DNA of 64,000 bases from Hordeum vulgare subsp. vulgare (GCF_904849725.1 NC_058521.1:563910176-563974175); one strand, 5' to 3'; counted from the stretch's first letter, positions 21,552 to 34,500 are shown. The notes: generated by a model from the sequence alone, not told the origin. Translations and numbers: made by a program.

Positions 21552-24500
21552 ATCTCATCAAAGGTAAAACTAATCCAGCAAGGCCGCCCAGCGTGTCGAC
21601 GATCCCGATAGGAGCCGTGTATCTCGTTCTCAGGACACGACGGATAAGCACAGCGTACGGTGGTCTGATAGAAATCTCCCAAGTTGCCCCGGGTTGGCCC
21701 CGCAAACGGCTCTAGTTTTGGACCAGCACCAACAGCACTGGCCCCCTGTATTATGTAGAATTACTCCTCGGGTAGCGCTAACTCCCTATGCATTTCAATA
21801 TTATCAAGTTATTATGTTGGGCAAATGTAGTACCAATGTTGGGCCTTGCCAGACCAGCTTTAATCTAAAACGAATTATCAAGGGGGTCCCCATAACAACC
21901 CCGATCGTGTTAGGAGCGCTCGATTATGGAACATAACACCGGTAGACGAAACTAAGGGGGCAAAGGTGGAACAAAACACCAGGCTAGAAAGGCCGATCCT
22001 TCCACCTTTTACCAAGTATATAGGTGCATTAAATTAAATAGCATTTAATATGGTGATATGACAAGGAACCCATGCTTTCACATGGAAGCAACTACACCTA
22101 CAACTAGCAACGCTACACAGGGTTAAGCAAGCGGTGACATAGCCAATCAGTGGTTTGCTAGGTCGAACAGGTTGAAGGTTATCATGGCATTGTTGAGAGC
22201 CTAATATTTAACAGGTGGTAGGCAACGAGACATAATCGATAGCAGCGATAAAACTAGCATGGCAATGATAGTAATGCTATCTGGGGAAATGATCATCTTG
22301 CCTGAGATCCCGCTTGGAAGAAGAATGCCTCCGTGAAGCAGACGAACCGACATAGTCGAACGGGTCCTCACATCCGACACGCTTGCGGAACTCTATCGAG
22401 ACGGGGGAAACCGGAAACAAGCATCAACACACGGAATTCACCACACGATGCACAACACAAATGATGCATGAGCAGCTAAATACATGCAAGTCACGGCATG
22501 ACAATTTCACACAATCAAAACTACACATTAAGTGAAGTTCAATATGCAACGAGTTGCATATTGACGAAACTCCACATATGAATTATTTAGTTCACTCCCG
22601 GTTATTTACACGGCAATATTAATGTTGTCAAACATGCAAGAGGTGAAGCGGAAATTAAACTACCTATCTAGACATTTTAAATGAGGTCGGAAATGACATA
22701 TAGCACCTCCGAAACGACCTCACATGGTAATTTTTCAATTCTGTCCAGATCTGATTTAACACCTTTAATTAGTTGTTAAACAGCAAAACAAATAGGTTCA
22801 TGTGGTTCTACGCGTCATTTCAAGCAATTTACACATAGAAATCATCTCCAACGGAGCTACGGTTCAAAAGTTACAAGCACCGCAAGATATGATGGCATGA
22901 ATGCAATATGTGTGCAATGACGGCTACGAGCACTTCAAAACAAACAACCAGCAAGAGAAAATGAAACTAAACGAGATTCTAAGCAAGTTTCATGTAGGAC
23001 ACGATCAAATCGGAGCTACGGATCAAAAACTACGAGCTAAACAAGAAATAAATACAATCTGCCAAATTCAGCCACATAGCATTTTCTACACCCCACAACT
23101 ACGAGCTACACAACTCCGAAATGCTCAAGAAAGACATGACACGAAAGAGGGCAAGACGCACTACTACAAACAACTAACAACAACTAGCATGGCAGCAAGT
23201 AACACTAGGGAAAGAAGTCACAAAAAGGCATCGCACACACTATTTCAGACTTAGTGGAAATAACACCTCATGAAAGTGCAGTTTTCGATCTGAAGCAATA
23301 TTGACAGCAGAAAAACCAATAGCTACAGGACTCCAAATGGCATGAAAATTTACAGCAAGCTAGAGAAACATAAGGGCTACAACTAACTCCATTGGACCAA
23401 CCTCAAAAGAGCTACAGATCCAAAGATAGAAGCAAAACAAAACAGCAACAAAATAAAAACAGAATCCAGACTTAGAAATATTTCAGCTGCTCTAAAACAG
23501 CACTATTTCTAGCAACTTGAGAGCAAGCAAAACACACCTAAACATGCATTTCTATTGCAACTAAAAATACCAGGGGCTAGTCTAAACACCCAAGAACAAC
23601 TCCCTAGTTGACAACTCCATCAAACGAAGCACGGAATAAATCCTACGAATTAAACAAAAGGTCATCACGGCAAAATATCGCGCGAACTAACTTGCTCAAA
23701 AGCTAAAACTTATTGCACAGAAAAATCCATGGGATTTTTCTACCCCGGAAACATATAAGATATGTGGGGTTTGCAGCACAAAATAAAGCCACACGAAAAT
23801 GCGGGAAATAATCCTAGACACGAAAAATAATCTAGCGGCAAATCCCTACACGCAAAAATATCAATGACCGCTCTAAAATACGTAGAGCTCTAAAATAGGC
23901 GGCGCGTGACGTGAGCAGGGGCACCGGCGGCGAACGAGCAACGGACGGCGCGGGAGCTGCTGGCAGCAAGGGGTGGCGCGGCTACCGGCGGGAACTGGGA
24001 CTCCGGCAGGCGGGCGAGGTAGCTCCGACGACGACCGGCGAATTCTGACGGGGAGGTGACCGGGGACGGCGTGCTGGCGACGGGAGGAGGGGGCACGCAG
24101 GCGAGGCCGCGAGGATCTGCAGCGGTCTGCTGCCTCCGGGCGAGCTCGGGAGGAGCGGCGGCGCGATCCGGGCCGGGCGGGCCCTAAATGGGCTTCGCGG
24201 GCCCGGCGGCTGGAGAGGGAGAGAGAGAGGTGGGAGGCTAGGGTTAGGTTTTTGGCGCGGATTCCGAGGTAGGTTAGGGATGGGTGTCTAAAAATTAGGA
24301 GAAGGGTATTTATAGAGAAAAGGGGGGCTCGGTTAACCGGAATCGCGTTCCGGATCCAACCGTGCGGTCGGATTCGGACGATTCCAAACGCGGGAATGGG
24401 TACGCGGCCGTGTAGAGGGGATATCCGGAGACGAGAGGGAGAACGGGCGGCGCGGCAACGCAATTTAAAACACCGGAACACGTCCGACGATAGACCGGAT

Positions 24501-24878
24501 ACGGTGCCGCTACGGTCGACCGTTCGGGTACCAGACAAACTCCGATCGCGACGAAATTCGACAGGCGGCCTAGCTATAACTAATCACGACCGCATGCCAA
24601 GTTTCACCTCGATCAGAGAAAGTTTTATGCACACTTTAAAAACAGGGTTTCGAACGATGCCGCGGGCGCGTGCGTGTGCAGTCGGACTCAGAACGGACAA
24701 CGACGAGAACCGGCAACTACTAGCGGATGCAAGTTTTGAAAACTGGCGGCAACGGAGATGCCGATGCAATGCAGATGATGTGCATGATGCGATGATGATG
24801 CAACAAATAAAAAATAGACACACGACGAAAACGGAAAGAAGGGGGAATCTTCTGGAACGTCGGCATCGGGCTGTCACA
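21552..24878 (-). repeat. L1 5' LTR, proximal 3.3 kb
   Basis: On the minus strand it begins TGTGACAGCCCGATG at 24878 and runs to the L2 insertion point; the first five bases on the plus strand (21552-21556) are ATCTC, the L2 target duplication. It is the inverted equivalent of 2627-6485, ~0.5 kb shorter because of indels, mainly in the GC-rich block. Downstream of 24878, ACTCT (24879-24883) would be the L1 target duplication, but its partner lies outside the window. Confidence 0.85.
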
Positions 24879-27475
24879 ACTCTGGAGTAGTACGCGTCCT
24901 TGTCGACCTACGAGGTTTGGTAGTGACTTGATCCGAAGCTTCATGATCACTATCATAAGCTTCCACTTCAATTGGTGTAGGCGCCACATGAATAACTTCC
25001 TACGCCCTGCTACACACTGGTTGAAGTGATGGTTCAATAACCTCATCAAGTTTCCACCATACTCCCACTCAATTCTTTCGAGAGAAACTTTTCCTCGAGA
25101 AAGGACCCGTTTCTATAAACAAACACTTTTGCTTCTGTATCTGAGATAAAAGGTATACCGAACTGTTTTGGATGTCCTATGAAGATGCATTTATCCGCTT
25201 TGGGTTCGAGCTTATCAGGCTGAAACTTTTTCACATAAGCGTCGCAGCCCCAAACTTTTAAGAAACGACAGCTTAGGTTTCTCTAAACCATAGTTCATAC
25301 GGTGTCATCTCAACGGAATTACGTGGTGCCCTAAATAAAGTGAATGTGGTTGTCTCTAATGCCTAACCCATAAACGATAGTGGTAATTCGATAAGAGACA
25401 TCATAGTATGCACCATATCTAATAAGACATTACTATGATATACGGACACACCATCAGACCATGGTGTTCCAGGTGGCATGAGTTGTAAAACAATTTTCAC
25501 ATTATATTAAATGTTTACCAAACTCACAACTCAGATATATATGTTTACCTCCACGATCACATCGTAGACATATTATCATCTTGTCACGATGATCTTCGAC
25601 TTCACTCTGAAATTACTTGATGCATTCAATAATTCAGACTTGTATTTCATCAAGTAAATATACTAGTATCTACTCAAATCATCTGTGAAGTAAGAACATA
25701 ACGATATCTAGTACGTGCCTCGGCACTCATTGGACTGCACACATCAAATGTATTACTTCCAACAAGTTACTTTCTTGTTCCATCTCACTGGAAACCGAGG
25801 CCTTCAGGCATCTTGCCCATCTGGTATGACTTGCATGTCTCAAGTGATTCAAAATCAAGTGAGTCCAAACGATCCATCTGCATGGAGTTTCTTCCTGCGT
25901 TAGTACCAATAGACATGGTTCGCATGTCTCAAACTTTTCAAAAAACGAGTGTGTCCAAAGATCCATCAACATGGAGCTTCTTCATGCGTTTTATACCAAT
26001 ATGACTCAAGGGGCAGTGCCACAAGTAAGTGGTACTATCATTACTACTTTATATCTTTTGGCATCAATATTATGAACATGTGTATCACTATGATCGAGAT
26101 TCAATAAACCATTCATTTTGGGTGCAAGACCATTGAAGGTATTATTCAAGTAACCAGAATAACCATTATTCTCTTTAAATGAATAACTGTATTGCAATAA
26201 ACATAATCCAATCATGTCTATGCTCAACGCAAACACCAAATAACAATTATTTAGGTTCAACACCAATCCTGAGGGTAGAGGGAGTGTGCGATGTTTGATC
26301 ACATCAACCTTGGAAATACTTTCCAACACATATCGTCACCTCGCCTTTACCTAGTCTCTGTTTATTTCGTAGCTTTTATTTCAAGTTACTAACACTTAGC
26401 AACCGAACCGGTATCTAATACCCTGGTGCTACTAGGAGTACTAGTAAAGTACACATCAATATAATGTATATCCAATATACTTCTGTCGACCTTGCGAGCC
26501 TTCTGACCGTTCCCCTCATTACAGAAGCACTTAGTCTCGGGTTTGGGTTCAACCTTAGGTTTCTTCACTAGAGCAGCAACTGGTTTGCCGTTTCATGAAG
26601 TATCCCTTCTTGCCCATGCCCTTCTTTAAACTAGTGTTTTTACTAACCATCAACAATTGATGCTCCCACTTGATTTCTACTTTCGCGGTGTCAAACATCG
26701 CGAATAGATCAGGGATCACCATATGTATCCTTGATATGTTATAGTTCATCACGAAGCTCTAGTAGCTTGGCGACAGTGACTTTGGAGAACCATCACTGTC
26801 TCATCTGGAAGATTAACTCCCACTCGATTCAAGCGATTGTAGTACTCACACAATCTAAGCACATGCTCAATGATTGAGCTTTTCTCCCTTAGTTTGCACG
26901 CTAAGAAACTTTTCGGAGGTTTCATACCTCTTGACGTGGGCACGAGCCTGAAACCCCAATTTCAGCTCTTGGAACATCTCATATGTTCCGCGACGTTCAA
27001 AAAACGTCTTCGGCTCCTCAATTCCAGGTCGTTTAGCATTACGCACTGAACTATCACATAGTCATCAAAACGTGTATGTCAGATGTTCGCAAAATCCACA
27101 CACAACACTCAAGGTTCAGCACATTGAGCAGTGCATTAAGGACATGAGCCTTCTGCGTAGCAATGAGGACAATCCTCAGTTTATGGACCCAATCCGCATA
27201 ATTGCTACTATCAACTTTCAACTAAATTTTCTCTAGGAACATATCTAAAACAGTAGAACTACAGTGCAAGCTACGACATAGTTTGCAAAGTCCTTTTGAC
27301 TATGTTCATGATAATTAAGTTCATCTAATCAAATTATTTAATGAACTCCCACTTAGATAAAAATCCCTCTAGTCATCCAAGTGATACATGATTCACGTCG
27401 ACTAGCCCGTCTCCGATCATCACGTGAGACGGACTTGTTATCAATGGTGAATATCACCATGTTGATCGTATCAAG
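24879..27475 (-). mobile_element. Decayed Copia (BARE/WIS/Angela-like), minus strand, truncated by L1
   Basis: Minus-strand order runs from the leader (27430-27300, CGTCTCACGTGATGATCGGA as in the intact Copia at 45538) through gag-like frames (26943-26555, with KLREKSSIIEHVLRLCEYYNRL and LFAMFDTAKVEIKWEH) to the integrase/RT linker (25234-25046, KFQPDKLEPKADKCIFIG and FLEEKFLSKELSG). The last matches the Copia at 46440-46600. Many stops and indels. The left edge is the L1 LTR terminus at 24878, so L1 inserted into this older Copia. No LTR of this element remains in the window. Confidence 0.8.
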
Positions 27476-27990
27476 TGTTGGAAATGTGCCCTAGAGGCAA
27501 TAATAAAATTGTTATTATTATATTTCCAGTTCATGATAATTGTCTATTATTCATGCTATAAGTGTATTAACCGGAAACCGTAATACATGTGTGAATACAT
27601 AGATCACAATTTGTCCCTAGTGAGCCTCTAGTTGGCTAGCTCGTTGATCAATGGATGATCATGGTTTCCTGATCATGGACATTGGATGTCATTAATAACG
27701 GGATCACATCATTAAGAGAATGATATGATGGACAAGACCCAATCCTGAGCATAGCACTAGATCGTGTTGTTCGTATGCTAAAGTTTTTCTAATGTCAAGT
27801 ATATTTTCCTTAGACCGTGAGATTGTGCAACTCCCGGATACCGTAGGAGTGCTTTGGGTGTATCAAACGTCACAACGTAACTGGGTGACTATAAAGGTGC
27901 ACTACGGGTATCTCCGAAAGTGTCTGTTTGGTTGGTACAGATCGAGACACGGATTTGTCACTCCATGTGACGGAGAGGTATCTCTGGGCC
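27476..27990 (+). repeat. Truncated Copia LTR (first 515 bp)
   Basis: It starts TGTTGGAAATGTGCCCTAG and matches the first ~515 bp of the LTRs at 42654 and 48437. It breaks off at 27990, where the Athila-like LTR starts. Its plus orientation is opposite to the adjacent Copia interior, so it is a separate insertion or rearrangement. I could not find the missing remainder to the right. Confidence 0.85.
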
Positions 27991-29548
27991 TGCTACTTCT
28001 TGAGCTTGCGTTGGTTTTTCCCTTGAAGAGGAAAGGGTGATGCAGCAAAGTAGAGATAAGTATTTCCCTCAGTTTGAGAACCAAGGTATCAATCCAGCAG
28101 GAGTATTAAGATGAGGCACCAATGCACCTGCGCAAAAACAAACAAACTTGCACCCAACGCGATAAAGGGGTTGTCAATCCCTTTACGATTATTTGCAAAG
28201 TGAGATATGATAGTGATAATAGGTAAATATAAATAAATAAATAAAAGTGCAGCAAGGTATTTTTGGTATTTTTGTATGTAGATCTGAATATATAATGTGT
28301 AAAATAGACCCGGGGGCCATAGTGTTCACTAGAGGCTTCTCTCATGATAGCAAGTATTACGGTGGGTGAACGAATTACTGTCGAGCAATTGATAGAATCG
28401 CGCAAAGTCATGACGATATCTAAGGCAATGATCATACATATAGGCATCACGTCCGAGACAAGTAGACCGATAATTTCTGCATCTACTACTATTACTCCAC
28501 ACATCGACCGCTATCCAGCATGCATCTAGTGTATTAAGTTCATAACAAACAGAGTAACACCTTAAGCAAGGTGACATGATGTAGAGGGATAAATTCATGC
28601 AATATGATATAAACCCCATCTTTTTACCCTTGAAGGCAACAACATGATGCGTGCCTCGCTACCCCTTCTGTCACTAGGTGAGGACACCGCACGGTATGAA
28701 CCCAAAACCAAGCACTTTTCCCATTCTAAGAATTATAGATCAAGTTGGCCAAACGAAACCCATAACTCGAAGAGAATTAAAAGGATACGAAATCATGCGT
28801 ATGAGAAATCAGAGGAGACTCAAATAATATTCATAGATAATCTGATCATAAATCCACAATTCATCGGATCTCGACAAACACACCGCAAAAGAAAGTTACA
28901 TCGGATAGATATCCATGAAGATCATGGAGAACTTTGTATTGAAGATCCAAGAGAGAGAAGAAGCCATCTAGCTACTAGCTATGGACCCGAAGGTCTATGG
29001 TGAACTACTCACGCATCATCAGAGAGGCAATGGTGTTGATGAAGAAGCCCTCCATGTCCGAATCCCCCTCCGATAGGGCACCAGAACGGTCCCCAGATGG
29101 GATCTCGCGGAAACAGAAGCTTGCGGCGTTGGAAAAGTATTTTCGTGGCTCTCTATGTTGGTTTGGGGATTTTAGGGAATTTATAGGCGAAAGAGGTAGG
29201 GCAAAGGAGGCACGGGGGGCCCACGAGTCTGCTAGGCGCCCCCCGGGGGGCGCCTAGGGGGCTCGTGGCCTCCTCCTTGGCCCTCTGCCTTGGTTCTCAA
29301 GTCTTCTGGATCCCTTCTGTTATGGAAAAAATCATCCCGAAGGTTTTATTCTGTTTGGACTTTGTTTAATATTCTTATCTGAAAAATGTCAAAAACACGG
29401 AAAAACAGAAACTGGCACTGGGCACTGAGTTAATAGGTTAGTCCCAAAAATAATATAAAATAGCATATAAATGCATATAAAATATCCCAAGTTGATAATA
29501 TAATAGCATGGAACAATCAAAAATTATAGATGCGTTGGAGACGTATCA
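27991..29548 (-). repeat. Athila-like Gypsy LTR (3' LTR of a minus-strand element)
   Basis: On the minus strand it starts TGATACGTCTCCAACGCATC at 29548 and ends ...AGTAGCA at 27991, giving a 1558-bp TG...CA LTR. The start is one I associate with abundant Triticeae Gypsy families (Fatima/Sabrina type); that is memory, not a search. The preceding GCTTGGGGATGCT (minus, 29549-29561) is a plausible polypurine tract. A 26-bp perfect GC palindrome sits at 29232-29257. Confidence 0.75.
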
Positions 29549-30575
29549 AGCATCCCCAAGCTTAACTCATGCTCGTCCTCGAGTAGGGAAGTGATAAAGA
29601 CCGAATTTTTGATGTGGAATGCTACCTAACATATTTGTTCTTTATAACTTCTTTATTGTGGCATGAATGTTCAGATCCATAAGATTCAAAACAATAGTTT
29701 AATATTGACATAAAAACAACAATACTTCAAGTATACTAGCAAAGTAATCATGAACATTTGAAATAACAAGGCCAAAGAAAGTTATCCCTACAAAATCATA
29801 TAGTCTGGCTATGCTCCATCATCACCACACAACAAATTTAAATCATGCACAACCCCGGTATTGGCCAAGTAATTGTTTTCGCACTCTTACTTTCTCAAAC
29901 CTTTTCAACTCTCACGCAATACATGAGCGTGAGCCATGGATATAGCACTATAGGTGGAATAGAGTGTGGTGGAGGCTGTGAGGCAAAAAGGAGGAGATGG
30001 TCACATCGACTCGGCGTATCAATGGGTTATGGAGATGCCCATCAATAGATATCAATGTGAATGAGTAGGGATTGCCATGCAACGGATGCACTAGAGCTGT
30101 AAGTGTATGGAAGCTCAAAAATAAAAACTAGTGGGTGTGCACCCAACTTGCTTGCTCACGAAGACCTAGGGCAATTTTGAGGAAGCCCATCATTGGAATA
30201 TACAAGCCAAGTTATATAATGAAAATTTCCACTAGTATATGAAAGTGACAAAACAAGAGACTCTCTATCATGAAGAACATGGTGCTATTTTGAAGCACAA
30301 GTGTGGAAAAAGATAGTAGCATCGTCCCTTCTCTCTTTTTCTATCATTTTTTTTGTTTGGGCTCTTTGGCCTCTTTTTTTCATTTCATTTTTTTCCTTTT
30401 TTTGGTGGGCATCTTTGGCCTCTTTTTTTTATTTGAGCTTCGCTGGCCTCTTTTATTATTTTCTCACATAGAACAATGCTCTAATAATGATGATCCTCAC
30501 ACTTTTATTTACTTACAACTCGATACTAGAACAATGACGACTCTATATGAAATGTCGTCGTACAAGTATCGTAGG
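29549..30575 (-). mobile_element. 3' interior fragment of the Athila-like element
   Basis: AT-rich, non-coding sequence adjoining the LTR, with repeated tracts of the form TTTGGCCTCTTTTTTT (30365-30455), a pattern I associate with the 3' untranslated interior of these Gypsy elements. It ends near 30575, where unrelated sequence (F-box 3' flank homology) begins. The rest of the element and its other LTR are missing. Confidence 0.55.
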
Positions 30576-30579
30576 TGAT

Positions 30580-31110
30580 TCTATAGTACGCGAAGTAATT
30601 TCGGTTCCTGATTGAATCATGTTCTGCTATGGATGTGTCCTGCTTTTGCTTTATTGACTTGGACAGCTACAATTGAAATTATTTTTGAGCGGCAAAATGG
30701 GCCCTTCTTTTACTCATCATATATCATCTTATTAAGCCTGGTCTTCTTACGGTGGTGTAGAACGGGGACTGTTGGACTAAGCTTAACACACACTCCTTGA
30801 CGCTTCACCGGTATGATCGAATGGTGTCAAGATGATGGCTGTGTTTACTTTTGCCACCAATGAACAATTGGAAGTGAACTTCGGTGTCTTTTGTTGTTGT
30901 TTGTGTTTGGACAATTTGATGTGGGTGGATGTGCGCTTGTTCTATTTGTGCTGGGTGGATGTGCCAAGACTTGAGTTCATTCGTCTGAGTTGTGTGTATT
31001 GTGTTTGTAACCCCAGCAGGGTATTTATGTTATACCTAGGGAACTAAGGCAAGGGAGATGTATTAGAAGGTATGCATGAACATGCTATGTGGTGACAGTA
31101 ACTTATGAGT
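30580..31110 (+). pseudogene. Relic 3' flank of a lost F-box gene copy
   Basis: This non-coding stretch aligns by eye with the region downstream of the intact F-box gene (about 36365-36790): a shared order of words such as GATTGAA, GGATG..TCCTGCT, AATTATTTTTGAG/AATAATTTTGAG, TACTCATCAT, ATCATCTTAT..AGCCTG, GAAGTGAAC and ACTTGAGTT. The coding part is absent; the Athila-like fragment occupies its place upstream. I infer an ancestral tandem F-box array with a third member here. Confidence 0.5.
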
Positions 31111-31527
31111 TTGTAGACTTCAGTAGTTGAATTCTAAACCTGAGTATTGCCCTAGCAACTGCACTCTGCACAACCAATGTTCCAACATAATGTAGCCATG
31201 CTTATCGCTGGCCATGGCAAAATAACAATATAGGATTGGTGTGGCTCCATGGTTTGGGTGGCCAACGATGGAATCATTGGAACTAATCGGCGTTTGAGCT
31301 ATTTTTTGAGCAAAACGTCGCGCAACGGTGCGGCTGGGAAGGGACGCATTGCAAGCTTTACTGTGTGACTTGATGCCCCGGTCTGATGGCGGCGGTGTTA
31401 TGAATAGTTTAGGCCTGCCTATGATGATCATGACTTGCTTGCCTATGATGATCATGACTTCGAGGAAGAGTATGAAAGGCAACACAACATTGTTGGTGAC
31501 GTAGAGGCTCAAATAAGGCATTAGGAC

Positions 31528-32171
31528 ATGGATCCTGACATTATCTATCAGTGTGCTTGTGTGGATGACTCGGATGATGAAGGCCCGATGAATGAGTTGG
31601 ACGAGGATGGCTTCACTGAGAAAGAAGCAGAGTGGTACACAAAAAACACCGGTAGGGATCACAAAGTTCCTTTGTTTTGTGATGTTAGCCTTGCAGATAA
31701 GGCTATTCTCGACGGTGGCATGAGCAAGACAATTGAGGCTAGACAGTTCCCAAGTAGTACACCCGGCGAGATTTTGATGTCTCGCATAAGGAAATGTTTG
31801 ATGTTCGAGCGCATGCTAGAATTGAAGATGTGGTTGTGTGAGTATGTTGTCAAACACCACAGGCCTTTAATAGTTGTTCAGTCGGACTGCAAAAAGCGAT
31901 ACACCATGAAATGTGAGGTAGAAATATGCAAATGGAAAGTCAATGGAAGAATCACGAAAGATGGTTGGTGGAAGATAACAAGTTGCAAAGCCACTCACCA
32001 ATGCACATCGCCGACCGTAGAAGCACGGAAGACACACCGTCAGCTAACCTCGGAATTCATTGGTTATAAATACCAGAAACATATAGCCGAGGATCCAACA
32101 TTAAAGTGAAGTTGTTGATGAGTTGGGTTGAAGATAAGTTTGGATATCACTTGGGTCAAATGATTCCATAA
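31528..32171 (+). pseudogene. Mutator-like transposase, N-terminal fragment
   Basis: A 193-residue frame (31528-32109) begins with an acidic segment and contains LADKAILDGGMSKTIEAR, the family-typical pre-domain, and the MuDR DNA-binding domain (~residues 100-170: LKMWLCEYVVKHHRP, VQSDCKKRYTMKCE, CKWKVNGRI, THQCTSP with its Cys/His zinc ligands). After EDPTLK a single-base deletion at ~32106 shifts the frame; the expected continuation (LLMSWVEDKFGYHLGQ) follows in another frame to ~32165 and then stops at the junction with the PMD fragment. The catalytic DDE domain is absent. An 18-bp direct repeat of CCTATGATGATCATGACT lies upstream (31417-31461). Confidence 0.8.
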
Positions 32172-32796
32172 GTAAGCTCTGGCGTGCATCTCCACGACAG
32201 CCGGACTAGCATTATCTGGGGACTCATAAAAATGTTGTTGCAGCCATGAAAATAACACCCCGGATGGGCTAGGATCTTTCTTGGCTTCATGAATCCACGG
32301 TGGTGGTTCAACACCAACCAAACCTGCAACACGTTGTTGCCATCCCTCAGACTTCACCTTCCCGGTTAGAGCCCTGCCCTCGATCGGTAGCTTGGAGATC
32401 ATCGCAATATCCTCCAAAGTGATGGTCATCTCACCAAAAGCAAGGTGAAAAGAGCGCGTCTCCGACCTCCAACGGTTCGTAAGGGCGGTAATGACCGTCG
32501 AGTTCAGCCATGGTGGTGTGCCTTTAAAGTTGAGCACAAACTGGAGAAGATCCATTCTTCTGTAATAAGGCTCGTAGCGACGGTCATATAAAAGAGATTC
32601 ACGCGGGTTGTGCCCCCTCAACTGAAGAACTGGTGGAACCTAAAAAAACACAATTTTGAAACTTCTCTCAACTTGTCACAATATGAAAACCAAACAACGT
32701 AGATGCATAATTACCTTCCCTCTTTCCACTAGCACATCACGATGCTCCTGCTCATAAAAATCATCAAGGCCTGGATATTTACCCGTCTCAAACATC
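32172..32796 (-). pseudogene. Plant mobile domain (MAIN-like) protein fragment, two exons
   Basis: On the minus strand, exon 32796-32715 (MFETGKYPGLDDFYEQEHRD...) ends at a GT donor, and exon 32639-~32172 begins after TTTTTTAG. The join keeps frame (VERGK|VPPVLQ). Conserved words of the plant mobile domain (PF10536; MAIN/MAIL and 'PP7 long form homolog' proteins): LLQFVLNFKG, ALTNRWRSETRSFHLAFGEM, TLEDIAMISKLPIEGR, GWQQRVAGLVGVEP, FSWLQQHF. The domain is cut at ~32172, where the Mutator transposase sequence begins on the other strand. PMD genes are often transposon-borne; this may be captured cargo of the Mutator-like element. Confidence 0.75.
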
Positions 32797-34425
32797 CTAC
32801 ATAATAAATTTACGAATAAATAATATTAGGATTCAACATAATACATTTTTTTCTATATCTAGATCCTATACTACATTACAAACAAATCATAAGCAACTAC
32901 TTTTAACACAAGTAGTATATTCTTCAACATAAATCTTGACTCAAAAAAATGGATCTACACTAATCTTGACTAAAAAATGCATCTACAATAATCAATCTTG
33001 ACTGAAAATAATTGGAGGAATAAAAGGAGAATACCTCAAGCAACTTGGGGACGGTTCGATCTACTGCTTTCGATGGTAAAAATGAAAGATCAGGGTTGGA
33101 TTTGGTGAAGAAGGAGAGAGGGGCGAGGGGCAGTTCTTCTACCGCGTGAGGAAGAAGAAGGGGCTGTGAGTGGGCTGAGTCCCACCCGCGGCCCCAGGCG
33201 GTTCATTTAATCCACCCGAGAAACGTCAAAGGCACTGACATTGCTGGAAACGCATACGGGTTCGGCGTTTCTTGCCTTCCACATCATCACGCAACACGTG
33301 CTCGGCCTGGCAGTGGGCTAGGTCAGCAACGTATACAGGTTCGACGTTTCTATGCACATTGGCAACACCGCGGCCTCTGGCGTTGCTAAAAGGATCAGAT
33401 CGTGAAATTTTTCCCTGCCAAGTTCAGTCTGTGACGAACGTCATCCCCAAGGTCAAAACAGTGATTTCGGCCTGCATGGAATAGGGTCTTCCCGTGTCGT
33501 CCGTGTTCTGGTGATGCTATCCTTCACCAGGTCAGTGAACCAGGTAGTACTAAAGTTGCTGCCATTAACTTCATATGCATGCATTTTTTACTTATATAAT
33601 GTTTATATATAAAAATGTGTTTTGAGTCATAAATTTGTAAGATATTGTGTCTTTTTCAAATTCGCGTTAACTTTGGTTATTGTGGTATATACCAAACTGT
33701 ACCAAAATTATTTGGTATATACCAAAATTGGATCGTATTTACCGAAGTAACAACACCGTACAAAACAAAAACCCATATAAAATGGACCATCTAAACCAAA
33801 TAAACCGAATGTACAAAGTCAAGAGTGTGTGCTACTTAAATATATAGTCTTTGGCCTTTCCACAAGAAAAGGATTTTGTGTAAGTGCAAATGGGACAAGA
33901 AAATCTGATTCGACAACTCTCAACAGTTAACAGGAAAATAAATATACTTCAAAATCGATTAAGCTCTATTTTCTTCTTGTATTCATATTCACACGATCGA
34001 CAAGATTGTAGGTTCTTCCAAGTCGCATTTTTTTAGTAAGATCCATGGCTATCTTCACTTTTTACCTTTTATGAAATTCTTTTAGAAGATTTACCATTTA
34101 CTCCCTTTGTACTACAACTACAAATGTTTTGGCACAGAGGAAGTAATTTTTTTGTAGAACTTTCCTTTGGAGATTTTCTAGAAGTTCTACCTTTTTTTAG
34201 AGAATTCTAGGTTTATTTAGTTTTTTTTGGAGCAAATCTAGGTTTATTTAGTGGAATCTACAAAGACATTGAGACAATAGTGGAATCTACAATTGATTCG
34301 GAAGATGCAACAGGCCATCGGCCCAGCCCATTTCTCACAGAAAACCCAATCCCACGCAGCGCCTCTCTCCCCAGAAAGAAGAATGAAAAATAAATAAATA
34401 AAAGGGAAAGCTCGACGCCGCGGCG
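32797..34425. other. Non-coding interval between the PMD fragment and the F-box gene
   Basis: No convincing gene. 33100-33490 is GC-richer with scattered short frames and may be the upstream part of the PMD/Mutator unit. 33680-33735 contains two copies of the palindrome TTTGGTATATACCAAA-like word close together, possibly a small MITE-like insertion. 34200-34260 has a T-rich stretch with two copies of CTAGGTTTATTTAGT. The final ~150 bp upstream of the F-box start resemble the leader of the F-box pseudogene at 53330-53450. Confidence 0.5.
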
Positions 34426-34500
34426 GTGCCTCGCTCGACTTCACTTCACCACCGAATGCGCCCCCAAAACCAAATCCCTCGACAAAAATCCCCAATCCTC

